Source: Mixta theicola (GTDB lineage Bacteria > Pseudomonadota > Gammaproteobacteria > Enterobacterales > Enterobacteriaceae). Taken from it: a stretch of DNA of 64,000 bases. The translations under genes were made by a program, and so were the position numbers. The stretch is from contig NZ_NWUO01000005.1 of NCBI RefSeq assembly GCF_002895925.1, positions 186,001 to 250,000 on the forward strand, in the 5' to 3' direction. Below, one piece after another: positions 1-8,879 of this stretch (the first letter of the stretch is position 1; every line of letters starts with the position of its first letter). The notes beneath the pieces are model-generated. The model searched no databases and was not told where the DNA came from. It was given only the letters and a program-made list of their open reading frames with translations.

Positions 1-548
1 TCGTGGTGCCGCGCGGCTGGGTGCTGTTTCTCGGCCTGCTCTGTTTTATTCTGTTTCTTACCGAAGGCGCGGTGCTGGACTGGAGCGCTCTGCTGCTGAC
101 CCAGGAGCGTAAGATGCCCGCCTCGCAGGCCGGTCTGGGCTACGCGGTGTTTTCCATCGCCATGAGTATTGGCCGTCTGACAGGCGACCGTATCGTTAGC
201 CGTTTCAGTAATCAACAGGTGCTGGCGGGCGGCTGTCTCTGCGCCGCGCTGGGCGTGCTGCTGCTGATTAGCGTCGATAACGTGACGGTTGCGCTGCTGT
301 CGTTTTTACTGATTGGCTTTGGCGCTGCGAATACCGTGCCGATTTTGTTCAGCGCCGCCGGTCGTCAAACCGCGATGCCGGTAAATATGGCGATCTCAGC
401 CATGACAACCATCGGTTATGCCGGTATTCTGGCAGGTCCGGCGTTAATCGGCTTTGTGGCTCACGGCTTTAGTCTGGTGACCGCGTTTGCTGCCATCGTG
501 ATCCTTCTGGTGGCGGTTGCTGCCAGCGCACGGCTGGTGACACGTTAA
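1..548 (+). CDS. MFS transporter, C-terminal part (5' end outside window)
   Basis: The frame is already open at the window edge, so only the last ~181 residues are seen. They contain several long hydrophobic segments separated by short polar loops, including a helix-loop with D-W-S-A-L-L and a later G-R-L-T-G-D-R motif. The latter resembles the conserved loop between helices 8 and 9 of major facilitator proteins. The composition is like the YbjJ-type group of small MFS permeases. Substrate cannot be told. It ends 8 bases before the rcsD frame on the same strand, so read-through into rcsD is possible. In E. coli the neighbour upstream of rcsD is ompC, so this neighbour differs. I am fairly sure of the superfamily, not of the subfamily. 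Confidence 0.75.
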   Translation, partial: VVPRGWVLFLGLLCFILFLTEGAVLDWSALLLTQERKMPASQAGLGYAVFSIAMSIGRLTGDRIVSRFSNQQVLAGGCLCAALGVLLLISVDNVTVALLSFLLIGFGAANTVPILFSAAGRQTAMPVNMAISAMTTIGYAGILAGPALIGFVAHGFSLVTAFAAIVILLVAVAASARLVTR

Positions 549-556
549 ATGGTCAG

Positions 557-3229
557 GTGCCCTCTTTCATCATGATGTATAAGTTTCCTTTATCCTCCAG
601 CAACGTTACGCGTTTTTTCGTGATGTTTATTCTGCTGCTGCTGCTGGCGCTGGGCTTTATGGTTCATAACGCGGTTAATGCCTGGCTGATGGAAAAACGC
701 TATGCCATGGCGGATATTACCCGTTCGGTGCAAAAGCGCATCGATACCTATCGCTTCGCGACCTGGCAAATTTATGAGAACCTGGCGGCCAGCGCCGCGG
801 GCAGTACGCCGTCCGCCAGCCTGCAGGAGACCCGGCTGCGCCCTGACGTCTACTATCTGGAAAAAATGCGGCGCAAAACCGAGGCGCTGATCTTCGGTTC
901 GCATGACAGCAGCACGCTGGATATGACGCTGCGCATGTCTAACTATCTGGATACCCTGTGGGGCGCGGAAAACAGCACCTGGTCGATGTATTTTCTCAAC
1001 GGGCAGGATAATAGCCTGATCCTGATCTCTACCCTGCCGCTGAAAGATATGGCGACGCGCTATAAAGAGAGCGCCATCAGCAGTATCGTTGACGCGCGCC
1101 GCGTAGAGATGCTGCAGCAGGCCAACGCGCTGGATGAGCGCGAAAGCTTCTCGCCGCTGCGCCGTTTCGCCTGGCAGAACGATCGCTACTTTACCGTGCG
1201 TACTACCTTTAATCAGCCGGGCCATCTGGCGACCGTGGTGGCGTTTGATATGCCGGTTAACGATCTGATCCCGCATAATATGCCGCTGGAAAATTTCCAG
1301 CTGAAGCAGGACGCCACCCTGAGCAGCAGCACGGCCAGCGATGATGAGTTACAAAATACCCGTATCACCCTCAACAATCCCAACGTAGAAATCGCAGCTT
1401 CGCTGCCCAGCACGCCGCTGCAGCTGATTTATCGCATCCCGCTCAGTACGCTCGCCTTAGATACCTTGCGCAATCTGATGTGGCCGCTGATCGCCGACCT
1501 GCTCTTGCTGTTAATGTCGCTGGCCGGCCTGTTTTTGCTGCGCCAGCAATCGCTGCGTCCGGGAGAAAACCAGAGCGCCGAGCTGGACGCGCTGCGTATG
1601 CTGAACGAGGAGATCGTCGGCAGCCTGCCAGTCGGCCTGCTGGTGTATGACTTCGCCAGCAATCGCACGATTATCAGCAACAAAATCGCTGAGCATCTGC
1701 TGCCGCATCTGAACCTGCAGAAAATCGTGAATATGTCCGATCAGCATCAGGGCGTGCTGCAGGCGACGGTAAATAACGAAGTTTATGAGATTCGCCACGC
1801 CCGCAGCCAGCATTCGCCGCATACGCAGCTGTTTCTGATGCGCGATCAGGATCGCGAGCTGCTGGTGAATAAAAAATTGCAGAAGGCGCAGCAGGTGCTG
1901 GATCGCAATCATCAGCTGCGTCAACAGCTGTTGCAGAATCTCGGCCATGCGCTGCATCGTCCGCTGCAGCAGGTGGTGACGCAGCTGCAAACGCTCAGCG
2001 AAGCCGGCGACGACGAACCTGCGCTGGACGCGCTGGAAAACAGCCAGGCGCTGGCGCGTCTGGTGGATGATATTGTGCTGCTGAACCGGCTGGAAACCCA
2101 TGACTGGGCGCCGGATGCCGCCTCCTTTAACCTGCAATCATTGCTGGATGAGCTGACGCTGGAGCTGCTGCCGCTGTCGCGCCGTAAAGGATTGACGCTG
2201 CTGGTACGCAATCACCTTAACAGCGATGAGATGCGCTTTGGCGATAGCCGGGCGATTTATAAGGTGCTTGCCACCCTGCTCCACTATTCGCTGACCACCA
2301 CCAGCTGGGGCAAGATCTCGCTGGAGATCGATTCGCCTGCCGATCGCCCCGATCGGCTGAATATTCAGATTGTGGATACCGGCGCGGGCCTGACGCGCGA
2401 TGAGCTGGGCAATAACGATTTCCCGTTCCTTGGCGAAACCAGCGAGGATCGTTTTGGGCAGGCTTCTGGCCTCGCCTTTTTTCTCTGCCGTCAGCTGTGC
2501 AAACAGATGGGCGGACATCTGGAGATTCTGGCCCGGCCAGATATTGGCACGCGCTACAGCATTTTGTTGCACGTGCCGCCGGAACATCAACAGCAGCAGG
2601 AAGAGAAGCTGCTGGAAGATGTCATTATGCTTATCGACATCGCTGTCGATGACATTCGTAAAATCGTCACCCATCAGTTAGAAAACTGGGGCGCGAAGTG
2701 CATCACGCCGGATGAACGCTTTGCCGGCCAGGCGCACGACATCCTGATCACCGACGATCCGGCGCGGCTTTCCGGCTGGTCGTTGTTGCTGACGGATAAT
2801 GAACTGGGCTTTACCGTCCTGAATGAACAGCAGTATCGGGTTAACTTTAACCTGAGCAGCGCGTTGCTGGATGCGCTGTTACAGCTGATTGAGAAGCAGC
2901 TATCTCAGGAGATGTCGCCTGCCGGGGAAGATGAAGAAGCGGAGGCCGTTCCGCTTATCAGCGGGGGGTACTACCAGCTATTTGTCGAGACAGTACCGGA
3001 AGATGTACAGAGACTGTATACTGAAGCGTCGAACAGGGATTACGCGACGCTTGCTCAGACAGCGCATCGCCTGAAAGGGGTATTTGCCATGCTTAATTTG
3101 GTACCCGGCAAGGAGCTTTGTGAACAGCTGGAACAGCACATTAAAGCGAGTGACGATTTAAACATCAAAAATACCACCAGTGACATTGACGCTTATGTCA
3201 ATAAACTGCTGCAGCAAGGTAACCAATAA
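557..3229 (+). CDS. rcsD: Phosphotransferase RcsD of the Rcs phosphorelay
   Basis: Inner-membrane intermediate that carries phosphate from the sensor RcsC to the regulator RcsB. The 890 residues match the family length. The protein has an N-terminal membrane helix (about residues 19-38), a periplasmic domain, a second helix near 305-325, a degenerate histidine-kinase-like region, an ABL-like domain and a C-terminal HPt domain. The HPt phospho-acceptor His lies in A-H-R-L-K-G-V-F-A-M-L. The frame opens with GTG at 557; ATG at 572 or 575 are alternative starts and no Shine-Dalgarno site clearly decides. It lies 1 base upstream of rcsB, so the two are probably cotranscribed. rcsC faces it, as in E. 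coli. Confidence 0.95.
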   Translation: MPSFIMMYKFPLSSSNVTRFFVMFILLLLLALGFMVHNAVNAWLMEKRYAMADITRSVQKRIDTYRFATWQIYENLAASAAGSTPSASLQETRLRPDVYYLEKMRRKTEALIFGSHDSSTLDMTLRMSNYLDTLWGAENSTWSMYFLNGQDNSLILISTLPLKDMATRYKESAISSIVDARRVEMLQQANALDERESFSPLRRFAWQNDRYFTVRTTFNQPGHLATVVAFDMPVNDLIPHNMPLENFQLKQDATLSSSTASDDELQNTRITLNNPNVEIAASLPSTPLQLIYRIPLSTLALDTLRNLMWPLIADLLLLLMSLAGLFLLRQQSLRPGENQSAELDALRMLNEEIVGSLPVGLLVYDFASNRTIISNKIAEHLLPHLNLQKIVNMSDQHQGVLQATVNNEVYEIRHARSQHSPHTQLFLMRDQDRELLVNKKLQKAQQVLDRNHQLRQQLLQNLGHALHRPLQQVVTQLQTLSEAGDDEPALDALENSQALARLVDDIVLLNRLETHDWAPDAASFNLQSLLDELTLELLPLSRRKGLTLLVRNHLNSDEMRFGDSRAIYKVLATLLHYSLTTTSWGKISLEIDSPADRPDRLNIQIVDTGAGLTRDELGNNDFPFLGETSEDRFGQASGLAFFLCRQLCKQMGGHLEILARPDIGTRYSILLHVPPEHQQQQEEKLLEDVIMLIDIAVDDIRKIVTHQLENWGAKCITPDERFAGQAHDILITDDPARLSGWSLLLTDNELGFTVLNEQQYRVNFNLSSALLDALLQLIEKQLSQEMSPAGEDEEAEAVPLISGGYYQLFVETVPEDVQRLYTEASNRDYATLAQTAHRLKGVFAMLNLVPGKELCEQLEQHIKASDDLNIKNTTSDIDAYVNKLLQQGNQ

Positions 3230-3230
3230 G

Positions 3231-3884
3231 ATGAATAATTTGAACGTAATTATTGCCGATGACCATCCAATTGTTCTGTTTGGCATTCGTAAATCTCTTG
3301 AACAAATTGAATGGGTTAACGTAGTTGGTGAGTTTGAAGACTCGACAGCATTGATTAACAGCCTTTCCAAACTGGACGCCAACGTCCTGATTACCGACCT
3401 CTCCATGCCTGGCGAAAAATATGGCGACGGCATTACGCTGATCAAATATATCAAACGTCACTATCCGGATCTGTCGATTATCGTTCTGACCATGAACAAT
3501 AACCCGGCAATCCTCAGCGCCGTGCTGGATCTGGATATTGAAGGCATCGTGCTGAAACAGGGTGCGCCGACCGACCTGCCGAAAGCGCTGGCGGCACTGC
3601 AGAAAGGGAAGAAATATACCCCGGAAAGCGTGGCCAAGCTGCTGGAGAGAATCAGCGCCGGCGGCTACGGCGATAAGCGCCTGTCGCCGAAAGAGAGCGA
3701 AGTGCTGCGCCTGTTCGCCGAAGGCTTCCTGGTGACCGAGATCGCCAAAAAGCTGAACCGCAGTATCAAAACCATCAGTAGCCAGAAAAAATCAGCAATG
3801 ATGAAGCTGGGCGTTGATAACGATATTGCACTGCTGAACTACCTTTCTTCGGTCAGCAGCACCGCCCCGATGGACAAAGAGTAA
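3231..3884 (+). CDS. rcsB: Response regulator RcsB
   Basis: DNA-binding regulator of the Rcs envelope-stress system. Alone or with RcsA it controls capsule, motility and stress genes. The 217 residues hold a receiver domain (about 1-125) with the acidic pair D10-D11, the phospho-acceptor D56 in I-T-D-L-S-M-P-G and the conserved K109 region, followed by a LuxR-type helix-turn-helix (about 150-205, L-S-P-K-E-S-E-V-L-R-L-F). The start at 3231 gives the conserved N-terminus M-N-N-L-N-V-I-I-A-D-D and sits 1 base after the rcsD stop; longer in-frame openings inside rcsD are rejected. A hairpin follows between the convergent rcsB and rcsC ends. Confidence 0.97.
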   Translation: MNNLNVIIADDHPIVLFGIRKSLEQIEWVNVVGEFEDSTALINSLSKLDANVLITDLSMPGEKYGDGITLIKYIKRHYPDLSIIVLTMNNNPAILSAVLDLDIEGIVLKQGAPTDLPKALAALQKGKKYTPESVAKLLERISAGGYGDKRLSPKESEVLRLFAEGFLVTEIAKKLNRSIKTISSQKKSAMMKLGVDNDIALLNYLSSVSSTAPMDKE

Positions 3885-3894
3885 GTTGCCCCCG

Positions 3895-3922
3895 AATAAC
3901 GCGTCATGGAAGACGCGTTATT
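3895..3922. terminator. Hairpin between convergent rcsB and rcsC
   Basis: AATAACGCGTC (3895-3905) and GACGCGTTATT (3912-3922) form a perfect 11-bp stem with a 6-base loop, placed 10 bases after rcsB and 17 bases after the rcsC stop on the other strand. There is no long T tract, but the stem itself ends in TTATT/AATAA on both strands. It probably serves as a bidirectional terminator. Confidence 0.65.
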
Positions 3923-3939
3923 GCCAAATTCCCCTGCTC

Positions 3940-6792
3940 CTACACGCCGCGTATTTTTCTGACGCGCTCGGCATAGATTGCCAGCGAGGTTTTTAAGGTA
4001 TCCAGCGTCACCGGCTTCGACAGACAGTTGTCCATTCCCGCTTCCATACAGCGCTGCTTCTCCTCCGCCAGAGCGTTAGCGGTTACGCCAATAATCGGGA
4101 AGGTTTGTCCCAGCTGGCGCAGGCGCTGCGTCAGACGATAACCATCCATATTCGGCATATTGACGTCGGTCAGCACAATATCAATTTCGCTGCGGCTAAT
4201 CACGTTAAGCGCATCCACCCCGTCCTGCGCCGTTTTAACCCGATAGCCCAGCGAGCTAAGCTGATCGGAAAGCAGCATACGGTTAATAGGATGGTCATCT
4301 ACTACCAGAAGCAGAATGTCATGATTATCAACGCCCGGCTGCTCCGGCACCGCCAGCGACGCCAGGCCATCCGGCACTTCAACCAGCACGCTATAAATTT
4401 TGCCCAGCAGCGTCGGCAGTTCGTGCGGCATGGCGGTGCTGTAGATCCAGCGTCCGGGCTTCAGCTCATATGGCACATCAATATGCGCGCCGTCAAACAT
4501 GATTACCGCACGCACCGGCTGCTCCGGCTGGAAGTCGTAATCGGTAATAATCACATCATCTGCCCGCCACTCCTGCTCGTCCAGCCGCATCACCTTGATC
4601 CCATGCGCCTGCAACAGCCGCGTCATAAAGGCGGCCAGCGCATCGTTACGCAGCGCCAGCCAGATCTGCTTATCTTCCAGACCTTCATGCAGTACCGGCG
4701 CCATCACCTGACTGTTATAGAGCGGGATGCGCACCGTAAACTGGCTGCCCATGCCCGGTTCAGATTCCACCTCAATATCGCCATCCATCATATTGATCAG
4801 CTTTTCACAGATCGCCAGCCCAAGGCCGGTTCCCTGGAAATTACGCTGCACGCCGGTGCCCACCTGGAAGAAAGGATCGAACAGCCGGGTGATCTCCTTG
4901 CTGGCGATGCCCACGCCGGTATCACGCACGCGCACCGCCAGATATCCCTGACGGATATAGGCATGCAGAATAATGCAGCCGGTATGGGTAAATTTAATGG
5001 CGTTGTTGAGCAGGTTGGAAATCACCTGCTGCAGGCGCATCGGATCGCCGTCCAGCGCGACCGGCACGTCATATTCAATAAAGCAGTAGAGCGTCAGGCG
5101 CTTTTTTACCACCAGCGATAAATAGTTGGCGGTGATATGGGTAATAATCTCGCGCGGCGCAAAAGGACGCGGCTCGATTTGCAGCTGTTCCGACTCAATT
5201 TTAGAGAAGTCGAGAATATCGCTGATAATTTTCAGCAGCAGGCTGGAAGAGTTATTCATCGCCGTCACCAGCGAATCTACTCCTTTCGGCAGCTGCCTGG
5301 TTTGCAACAAATCGAGGTTGCCGATAATCCCGTACAGCGGCGTACGCAGCTCGTGGCTGACGGTCGCCAGGAACATCGACTTGGACTGGCTGGCCTGCTC
5401 GGCCGCATGCGCCATCTCCTGCAGCGACTCTTCCATTTTCACGCGCGCGCTAACGTCCACCAGCACGCAAATCGCTACATTTTCATTGCGATAGCGTGAA
5501 TGGACGAAACTGATTTGCAGGTTGGTATTGCTGCCGGTCAGCAGATCGACAAAGTTAACCTGCTGGCCGCTGATAATTTCCGTCAGCTTCTGGCGATCTT
5601 CCTGCGTCAGCATGGTGAGATAGTTATGCGCCAGCTCGTTACTCAGGATATTGGTGCCGTCGCGGGTGCGCAGAATACAGATGCCAACCGGCGCGGAAGC
5701 CACGATTTTACGGTTAAACTGCTCATGCTCTTCCAGCCGGTGCGCATTTTCCTCCGCCGGCAGAAACATCCGGCGCTCAAACAGCCAGGCAAGGGTGAAC
5801 AGAATAATCGCGCTGATCAGGTTCAGCAGGACGGCGTTAATCATCAAAAGTTTAAGACGATCCACCAGCACATCGGTCGGCACCGAATAGATGATGCTCA
5901 GATTAGAAGGATGCAGGGTTTTCTTCAGTACCAGCTGCTTATAGCTGTCAACATAGCCAAACCAGGCTTTCTCATCAGGAACCTCATCAAGCGAGAAGGC
6001 TACGCGTCCGCGATTGGATGAAAGCACCGGCTGATTAGCCTCGTTAACCAGCGTGGCGGTGACCGGCAGGCTGCCTGGCGTAACAAAATCATCCAGGCGG
6101 ATGTTTTGCTCAATGCCCAGCAGCGCCTCCAGCTTGTTAGCGATATAGACAGGCGTAACCATATAGAAATAGCCGATGCCCGGCTGCCCGTTACTGCTTA
6201 CCCAATAAAGGCTGCTTTTACGTTCGTCCGCGCTGCTGTTGCGATAGCGCAAAATGCGCTCATGCAGGGTTTTCACCGTACGCTCACGATCGACCGAGCC
6301 GTTGCCAATACCAAAGTCGGTCATACACAGCCCCTCGCCACCGATGAAAAATACCCGATTCAGCTCATAGGCGGAGGCGAAGTTGGTTTTCCAGTAGTTC
6401 AGGAAATAGCTGAGTGATTCCAGCGAACTGCGCCAGGTATTGCTCATGGCGGAGCAGTTTGAATTGACGACCAGCGGATAAAACTGCGGCAGCGTGGCTT
6501 TGCCGGGAAAGACGCCGTTCAGCACGTCAGTGCCGTTAGCGCTGTTATTCAGGCGGTTTTCCGCAATGTATTTCAGCTCGCGGGTAATATCGGCGGAGTG
6601 GCGCACGTACCACTGCGCCTGATCGTAGTTAAGCGTAAACTCCTGACGCACCTGCGCTTCTTGCTCATGCAGAATACTGATAACGTAGAATGCGGTTAAC
6701 AGCGCCCCCAACGACCACAGCATCAGCGCCAGCGCGCGAAACAGGTAACGGGAAATCCTTAGCGTAGTGCGAAACGAAACGAGATATTTCAA
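3940..6792 (-). CDS. rcsC: Hybrid sensor kinase RcsC
   Basis: Inner-membrane hybrid kinase at the head of the Rcs phosphorelay. From N to C it shows a membrane helix, a large periplasmic domain, a second helix, a PAS-like linker, the dimerisation/phospho-acceptor segment F-L-A-T-V-S-H-E-L-R-T-P-L, an ATPase domain with G-T-G-L-G-L-A-I, an ABL-type domain, and a C-terminal receiver with the phospho-acceptor Asp in I-V-L-T-D-V-N-M-P-N-M-D-G. I chose the TTG at 6792, which gives M-K-Y-L-V-S-F-R-T-T-L-R like E. coli RcsC, has AGG six bases upstream and yields 950 residues. An upstream TTG at 6816 would add 8 residues. The gene is convergent with rcsB. Confidence 0.95.
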   Translation of the reverse strand: MKYLVSFRTTLRISRYLFRALALMLWSLGALLTAFYVISILHEQEAQVRQEFTLNYDQAQWYVRHSADITRELKYIAENRLNNSANGTDVLNGVFPGKATLPQFYPLVVNSNCSAMSNTWRSSLESLSYFLNYWKTNFASAYELNRVFFIGGEGLCMTDFGIGNGSVDRERTVKTLHERILRYRNSSADERKSSLYWVSSNGQPGIGYFYMVTPVYIANKLEALLGIEQNIRLDDFVTPGSLPVTATLVNEANQPVLSSNRGRVAFSLDEVPDEKAWFGYVDSYKQLVLKKTLHPSNLSIIYSVPTDVLVDRLKLLMINAVLLNLISAIILFTLAWLFERRMFLPAEENAHRLEEHEQFNRKIVASAPVGICILRTRDGTNILSNELAHNYLTMLTQEDRQKLTEIISGQQVNFVDLLTGSNTNLQISFVHSRYRNENVAICVLVDVSARVKMEESLQEMAHAAEQASQSKSMFLATVSHELRTPLYGIIGNLDLLQTRQLPKGVDSLVTAMNNSSSLLLKIISDILDFSKIESEQLQIEPRPFAPREIITHITANYLSLVVKKRLTLYCFIEYDVPVALDGDPMRLQQVISNLLNNAIKFTHTGCIILHAYIRQGYLAVRVRDTGVGIASKEITRLFDPFFQVGTGVQRNFQGTGLGLAICEKLINMMDGDIEVESEPGMGSQFTVRIPLYNSQVMAPVLHEGLEDKQIWLALRNDALAAFMTRLLQAHGIKVMRLDEQEWRADDVIITDYDFQPEQPVRAVIMFDGAHIDVPYELKPGRWIYSTAMPHELPTLLGKIYSVLVEVPDGLASLAVPEQPGVDNHDILLLVVDDHPINRMLLSDQLSSLGYRVKTAQDGVDALNVISRSEIDIVLTDVNMPNMDGYRLTQRLRQLGQTFPIIGVTANALAEEKQRCMEAGMDNCLSKPVTLDTLKTSLAIYAERVRKIRGV

Positions 6793-7418
6793 GGGAAACC
6801 TGGGCGCAACCGCCAATGATTAAAAATTCTTGATCCCGCTACAGTAGCTTTAGACGACGAAAAAAGCCAGTTATTAGCCGCGGCATGCGGCGCTAAACGC
6901 GACGATACCGGAAAAGCGTAAGAATATAGAGTAAATCTATCCGGGGTTATTGTCCTGCTTCAGATTAATTTTTGAACAAATCGTGACTAACATCACGGTC
7001 TATTAAATAAAGATGTGGGACTAATTAACATCAATAAAATATAAAATGAAAAAAACGAAAATAAATATAAGTGAATTATTATCCTTCTATAAAGTAGAAG
7101 GCATTAGAGACTATCTTAAACAAATTAGGTAACTTTTAGCCTATCAGTTTCAGATGGATACTTATATCAGCGATATAATTAAATTGCAGAAAATAAATTA
7201 TGGTATTAATTAATAGTTAGTTTAATGAAAATTTTATACTTTTGTTTTAATGGTGTCTTTTACCCTTAATGGATGCCGGAGAGGTAAATTAATCTACCTC
7301 TCCGGCAAATAGTTATACATTTAGAGCCGTGGCTTTAAGTGTGTAAAGGCTGCTCTGATACTGTAAGCAGCAGATGAAGTAAACGTTACGTAATCACTAT
7401 ATCCATCAGGAGATTGTT
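6793..7418. other. AT-rich intergenic region between rcsC and the RiPP precursor gene
   Basis: This 626-base stretch must hold the rcsC promoter (reading left) and the start of the peptide cluster (reading right). Base composition falls sharply from about 6960 onward, marking the left edge of the low-GC island. Visible structure: CCTTCTA/TAGAAGG inverted repeat at 7083-7101, a strong 12-bp hairpin at 7275-7306, and a 28-codon open frame at 7046-7132 without a Shine-Dalgarno site. I cannot place a -35/-10 promoter with confidence. Confidence 0.5.
7275..7306. repeat. 12-bp inverted repeat (hairpin) upstream of the RiPP cluster
   Basis: GCCGGAGAGGTA (7275-7286) and TACCTCTCCGGC (7295-7306) pair perfectly around an 8-base AT-rich loop. 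It is GC-rich inside very AT-rich DNA. There is no clear T tract on either side, so it may be a terminator remnant that insulates the island, or an operator or leader hairpin for the precursor transcript 113 bases downstream. Confidence 0.6.
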
Positions 7419-7583
7419 ATGAACTTTACCATTAATGACCTTAAAAAATTGCTGTTAAACACTGAAGAAAATAGATCGCCATCCGTAGCGAAAGAGACAA
7501 TAGAAGAGCTATCTAATGACGATTTAACTAACGTTGGAGGGGGATGGTTTAGAGCCTATCTTCGCTGGAGTCGAAGCTTCTAA
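7419..7583 (+). CDS. RiPP precursor peptide, XYE (three-residue cyclophane) type
   Basis: This 54-residue peptide is preceded by a strong Shine-Dalgarno AGGAGA (7408-7413) five bases before ATG. Residues 1-42 form an acidic leader with the pattern L-S-N-D-D-L-T-N-V-G-G-G, the usual double-glycine signal read by C39 peptidase exporters. The remaining 12 residues, W-F-R-A-Y-L-R-W-S-R-S-F, would be the core. The core splits into W-F-R, Y-L-R and W-S-R, each an aromatic followed two places later by Arg. That is the kind of unit stapled by radical SAM enzymes of the triceptide family. The last five residues W-S-R-S-F resemble darobactin A (W-S-K-S-F). It lies directly upstream of a radical SAM maturase. 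Family assignment rests on motif and context; the ring pattern and activity are inference. Confidence 0.85.
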   Translation: MNFTINDLKKLLLNTEENRSPSVAKETIEELSNDDLTNVGGGWFRAYLRWSRSF

Positions 7584-7609
7584 CTCTGCAACTTAATTTA
7601 ATATAACAG

Positions 7610-7638
7610 AAGAATAAGGCTAGCTTAGCCTTATTCTT
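7610..7638 (+). terminator. Attenuator-like hairpin between precursor and maturase genes
   Basis: AAGAATAAGGCTA (7610-7622) and TAGCCTTATTCTT (7626-7638) form a perfect 13-bp stem with a 3-base loop, starting 27 bases after the precursor stop and ending 35 bases before the maturase ATG. The 3' arm ends in TTCTTTA. A partial terminator here would make much more precursor than maturase, a common arrangement in RiPP operons. Confidence 0.65.
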
Positions 7639-7673
7639 TAGTAACCCGCATCTTAGTTAAAAGAGATATAAAC

Positions 7674-8855
7674 ATGGCTAAAAAAATAGATATTCTGGAG
7701 ATAATTTTAAAAGTCACAGAGTGCTGTAATATCGCCTGCCGCTATTGCTATTACTTCGAAGGCGATAACCGGGATTTTGCCGATAAACCCAGGGTGATGA
7801 ATAAGAAAACAGTCATACAATTAGCAAACTACCTAAAAGAAACCGTTGTGGCTCATCAAATCGAAACCTTGCGCATAGATATTCATGGCGGCGAACCGCT
7901 CATGATGGGGAAAAAACGCTTAGGAGAACTGCTGCTGATCTTGTCTGACGCATTGAAAAAAATATGCAAGCTGGAGTTTGTCTTACAATGCAATGGGACG
8001 CTTATCGATGATGACTGGATTAATATTTTCGCCAAATATCAGGTAGCAGCATCAGTAAGCGTGGATGGTGACGCGGTTACCCATAATCTAAATCGTATCG
8101 ATCGACGAGGTAAAGGAACGTACCACAGAGTAATGGCAGGATTATCGAAGCTGATCGCGGCCAGTAAAGATAATAAAGTACCTTATCCGGGAGTATTATG
8201 TGTGATTAACCCTGATAAAAATGGAAAAGTCATTTTCAGGCATTTTGTTGAACAAAACAAAACACCTTATATATCTTTTATCGAACCCGATTTCACTATC
8301 GATGAAGCGAGTAAACAACGAGTAGACGGTATAGGCAATTTCCTGTTGGATGTTTATCAAGAATGGGAAAAAAACAACAGTCCGAAAATCAACAGACATA
8401 TGTCGTTGAGAGTTTTTAATGATTTACTCAGCGTTTTGATGGTTAGCGGAACAGAATATGAAAATATGAAAACCATCAATTATGTTGTGATTACTATTAG
8501 ATCGGACGGTTACATAAATCCGGATGATATCTTAAGAAATACACATCCTGAGTTATTTAATGAAAGTTATCATTTAGCCAGCAGTACGTTAGAAGAATTC
8601 ATCACGTCAGAAGATATTAGAGAACTCTATCGGGGAATTTTTACATTACCCGTCCAGTGTCAAGAGTGCGGAGTAAGAAAATTATGCAGAAACGGATTTT
8701 GTTTTGGTTCTTTGCCACACAGATATAGTAAAAAAAATGGCATGAACAATACAAACCTGTTTTGCAAATTTTATCGGGAAATTTGCATCAGGCTATGTAA
8801 TTATGCAGTTAACAAAGGAAAAACCTTTGCTGAAATTGAAAAGGCCGTCTATTAG
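7674..8855 (+). CDS. Radical SAM/SPASM peptide maturase (XYE-like)
   Basis: This 393-residue enzyme very likely installs carbon-carbon crosslinks in the peptide encoded just upstream. The radical SAM [4Fe-4S] site is the C-x3-C-x2-C motif at residues 18, 22 and 25 (C-N-I-A-C-R-Y-C), followed by the SAM-binding G-G-E-P-L. The C-terminal ~70 residues carry many cysteines in a SPASM-like arrangement (C-Q-E-C-G-V-R-K-L-C-R-N-G-F-C and a later N-L-F-C-K-F), fitting two auxiliary clusters. Overall type resembles maturases of the XYE/triceptide and darobactin families. Codon use is rich in AGA, ATA and AAA, unlike the flanking rcs and gyrA genes. The HlyD gene follows 24 bases later. Confidence 0.88.
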   Translation: MAKKIDILEIILKVTECCNIACRYCYYFEGDNRDFADKPRVMNKKTVIQLANYLKETVVAHQIETLRIDIHGGEPLMMGKKRLGELLLILSDALKKICKLEFVLQCNGTLIDDDWINIFAKYQVAASVSVDGDAVTHNLNRIDRRGKGTYHRVMAGLSKLIAASKDNKVPYPGVLCVINPDKNGKVIFRHFVEQNKTPYISFIEPDFTIDEASKQRVDGIGNFLLDVYQEWEKNNSPKINRHMSLRVFNDLLSVLMVSGTEYENMKTINYVVITIRSDGYINPDDILRNTHPELFNESYHLASSTLEEFITSEDIRELYRGIFTLPVQCQECGVRKLCRNGFCFGSLPHRYSKKNGMNNTNLFCKFYREICIRLCNYAVNKGKTFAEIEKAVY

Positions 8856-8879
8856 ACAACTAGTACTGGATCAATAGTC

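Noticed and set aside
4105-5121. Long open frame on the plus strand (338 codons)
   Set aside because: It is antisense to rcsC, with a His/Gln/Arg-rich translation typical of a shadow frame in GC-rich coding DNA.
6917-6935. RcsAB box near the rcsC start
   Set aside because: TAAGAATAT matches the left part only; the right half of the consensus is absent.
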